Positions 63,110 to 64,000 of a stretch of DNA of 64,000 nt are shown here, in pieces (within the stretch, counting starts at the first letter, position 1; the number at the start of each line of letters is the position of its first letter). Below the pieces are notes generated by a model. That model was not told the DNA's origin. It searched no databases and worked only from the letters and a program-made list of their open reading frames with translations. A program made the translations under genes and the position numbers. This DNA comes from Dolomedes plantarius (lineage: Eukaryota > Arthropoda > Arachnida > Araneae > Dolomedidae), in assembly GCA_907164885.2 (NCBI GenBank), contig OU015492.1:41586893-41650892 (forward strand). Reading direction: 5' to 3'.

Positions 63110-64000
63110 GTAAAAAATAATTTTGTCTAATCCAATCTACAGAAATTTTGAAACTGTGAGCTTGGAAATCTATAATATTACTTTTATTGGGACAATTAGA
63201 TTTAATTCGAGCAACTTGATATGAATGGATTCATGATATATTCAGAAAAAATTCATTTAAAAGTAAGGCCCTGCGAAAACTGTTGTGTGGCAGTGTCTCA
63301 AAAAGCCTTTAAATAAATTCCTTATCAATCTCTTAAAATTCCTCTTTACGTTAAGAAATATTAATATATAATTCAATTTATGGACTATTACATATCAAAT
63401 ATTAGATATCAGCAAAAGTAAATATAAAAATACTCTTAAGTTTATTTTAAATTCAAGGAGCATTTATAGGGATTAAGATAAAAAATTACGCAGAGACGCG
63501 TCTCAAAATTCTGCAAAATATTGTCTCCATACCCACGTTAAAATACTGACCGTACATTTAAGATGTAAGTGCCCTAACTAATCGCGATGTGGACGATTAA
63601 TCTCCCTCGCGTACTACACGAAACTAATTCATTTTATATCATTCGTAGCGACGCGTAAAACCGTGAATAATGAGCCTCAAAACACTTTTTTTTGTCTCGG
63701 GAAATTTATCTTGGTTGCTGACAAAGCGCATACTGTTGGAGGCAAGCAAACTTTCTTCTTTCACAAGCGCTGTTTTTCCCTTGATTAATTTCATTACATA
63801 TTTTTGCAGTATGTGTGCACTTCTGTTGGAAATCCTTTCGCTGCTCGTGATTAATGGATCTGGATGGGTATCCAGTGTCACCACACTGATCATAATGAAC
63901 TGAGGATGTTTATGAGAAGTTGGTTATAGTTCCATAATGTCTCAGAAATCTCCTTGGATATAAATTTGCCATGAACAAGATTTCGCACTTTTGAAACCAC
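63110..64000. other. Region without recognisable genes
   Basis: An 84-residue minus-strand frame at 63639-63893 has balanced composition (TLDTHPDPLITSSERISNRS near its start) but matches nothing I know. It could be a fragment of an unidentified repeat protein. Confidence 0.35.

Overview
This is eukaryotic, intergenic, repeat-dense DNA. It is very AT-rich, with many (AT)n/(GT)n microsatellites, spliceosomal-type splice sites, tRNA-derived SINEs, MITEs and non-LTR and DNA transposons, and no bacterial gene organisation. The mobile families (an I/R1-group LINE, IS630/Tc1/mariner relatives, a P/THAP9-like element, hAT, a piggyBac-like MITE and two arthropod orphan repeat-protein families) point to an arthropod. 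I infer a spider or other arachnid from memory of similar repeat proteins in spider genomes; the sequence alone does not prove it. No complete, intact host gene is visible. At most a few candidate host exons are present.

Layout. 0-0.9 kb: an LTR-like block bounded by microsatellites. 3.2-5.7 kb: a Tc1 element (DD34E) and a deleted DD41D mariner lie one after the other inside one split (AT)n tract. 6.6-8.4 kb: a decayed IS630-like transposase abuts, tail to tail, a decayed copy of an orphan arthropod repeat protein (called family A here). 13.9-16.2 kb: a TIR element and a GC-rich SINE-like unit. 16.8-24.1 kb: a cluster holding a decayed P-element-like transposase, two large palindromes, a Tc1 MITE and four splice-bounded candidate exons on the minus strand, one resembling importin alpha. 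24.2-27.7 kb: a 3.5-kb inverted-repeat structure around a decayed second orphan family (family B). 28-32.3 kb: a SINE-like unit, a 125-bp satellite array, and a TIR transposon whose empty site exists as a paralogue in the same window. 33.6-38.2 kb: a LINE 3' fragment, a SINE and a mariner-like transposase tail.

39,280-45,254 is the centrepiece: an essentially full-length LINE on the minus strand, flanked by a perfect 16-bp target-site duplication. It carries a three-knuckle gag-like ORF1 and an endonuclease-RT-RNase H ORF2. Three small frameshifts break the ORFs.

45.5-47.4 kb: two SINEs. 49.0-49.6 kb: an LTR-like promoter/polyA segment and a palindromic minisatellite. 50.3-54.3 kb: three more family A fragments in both orientations. 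55.3-57.4 kb: a hAT element nested inside another hAT, each with an imperfect 8-bp duplication. 58.4-59.2 kb: a foldback element with TIRs of about 330 bp. 62.9-63.1 kb: a piggyBac-like MITE. The window has no operon logic; its organisation is repeated insertion, nesting and inversion of mobile DNA.
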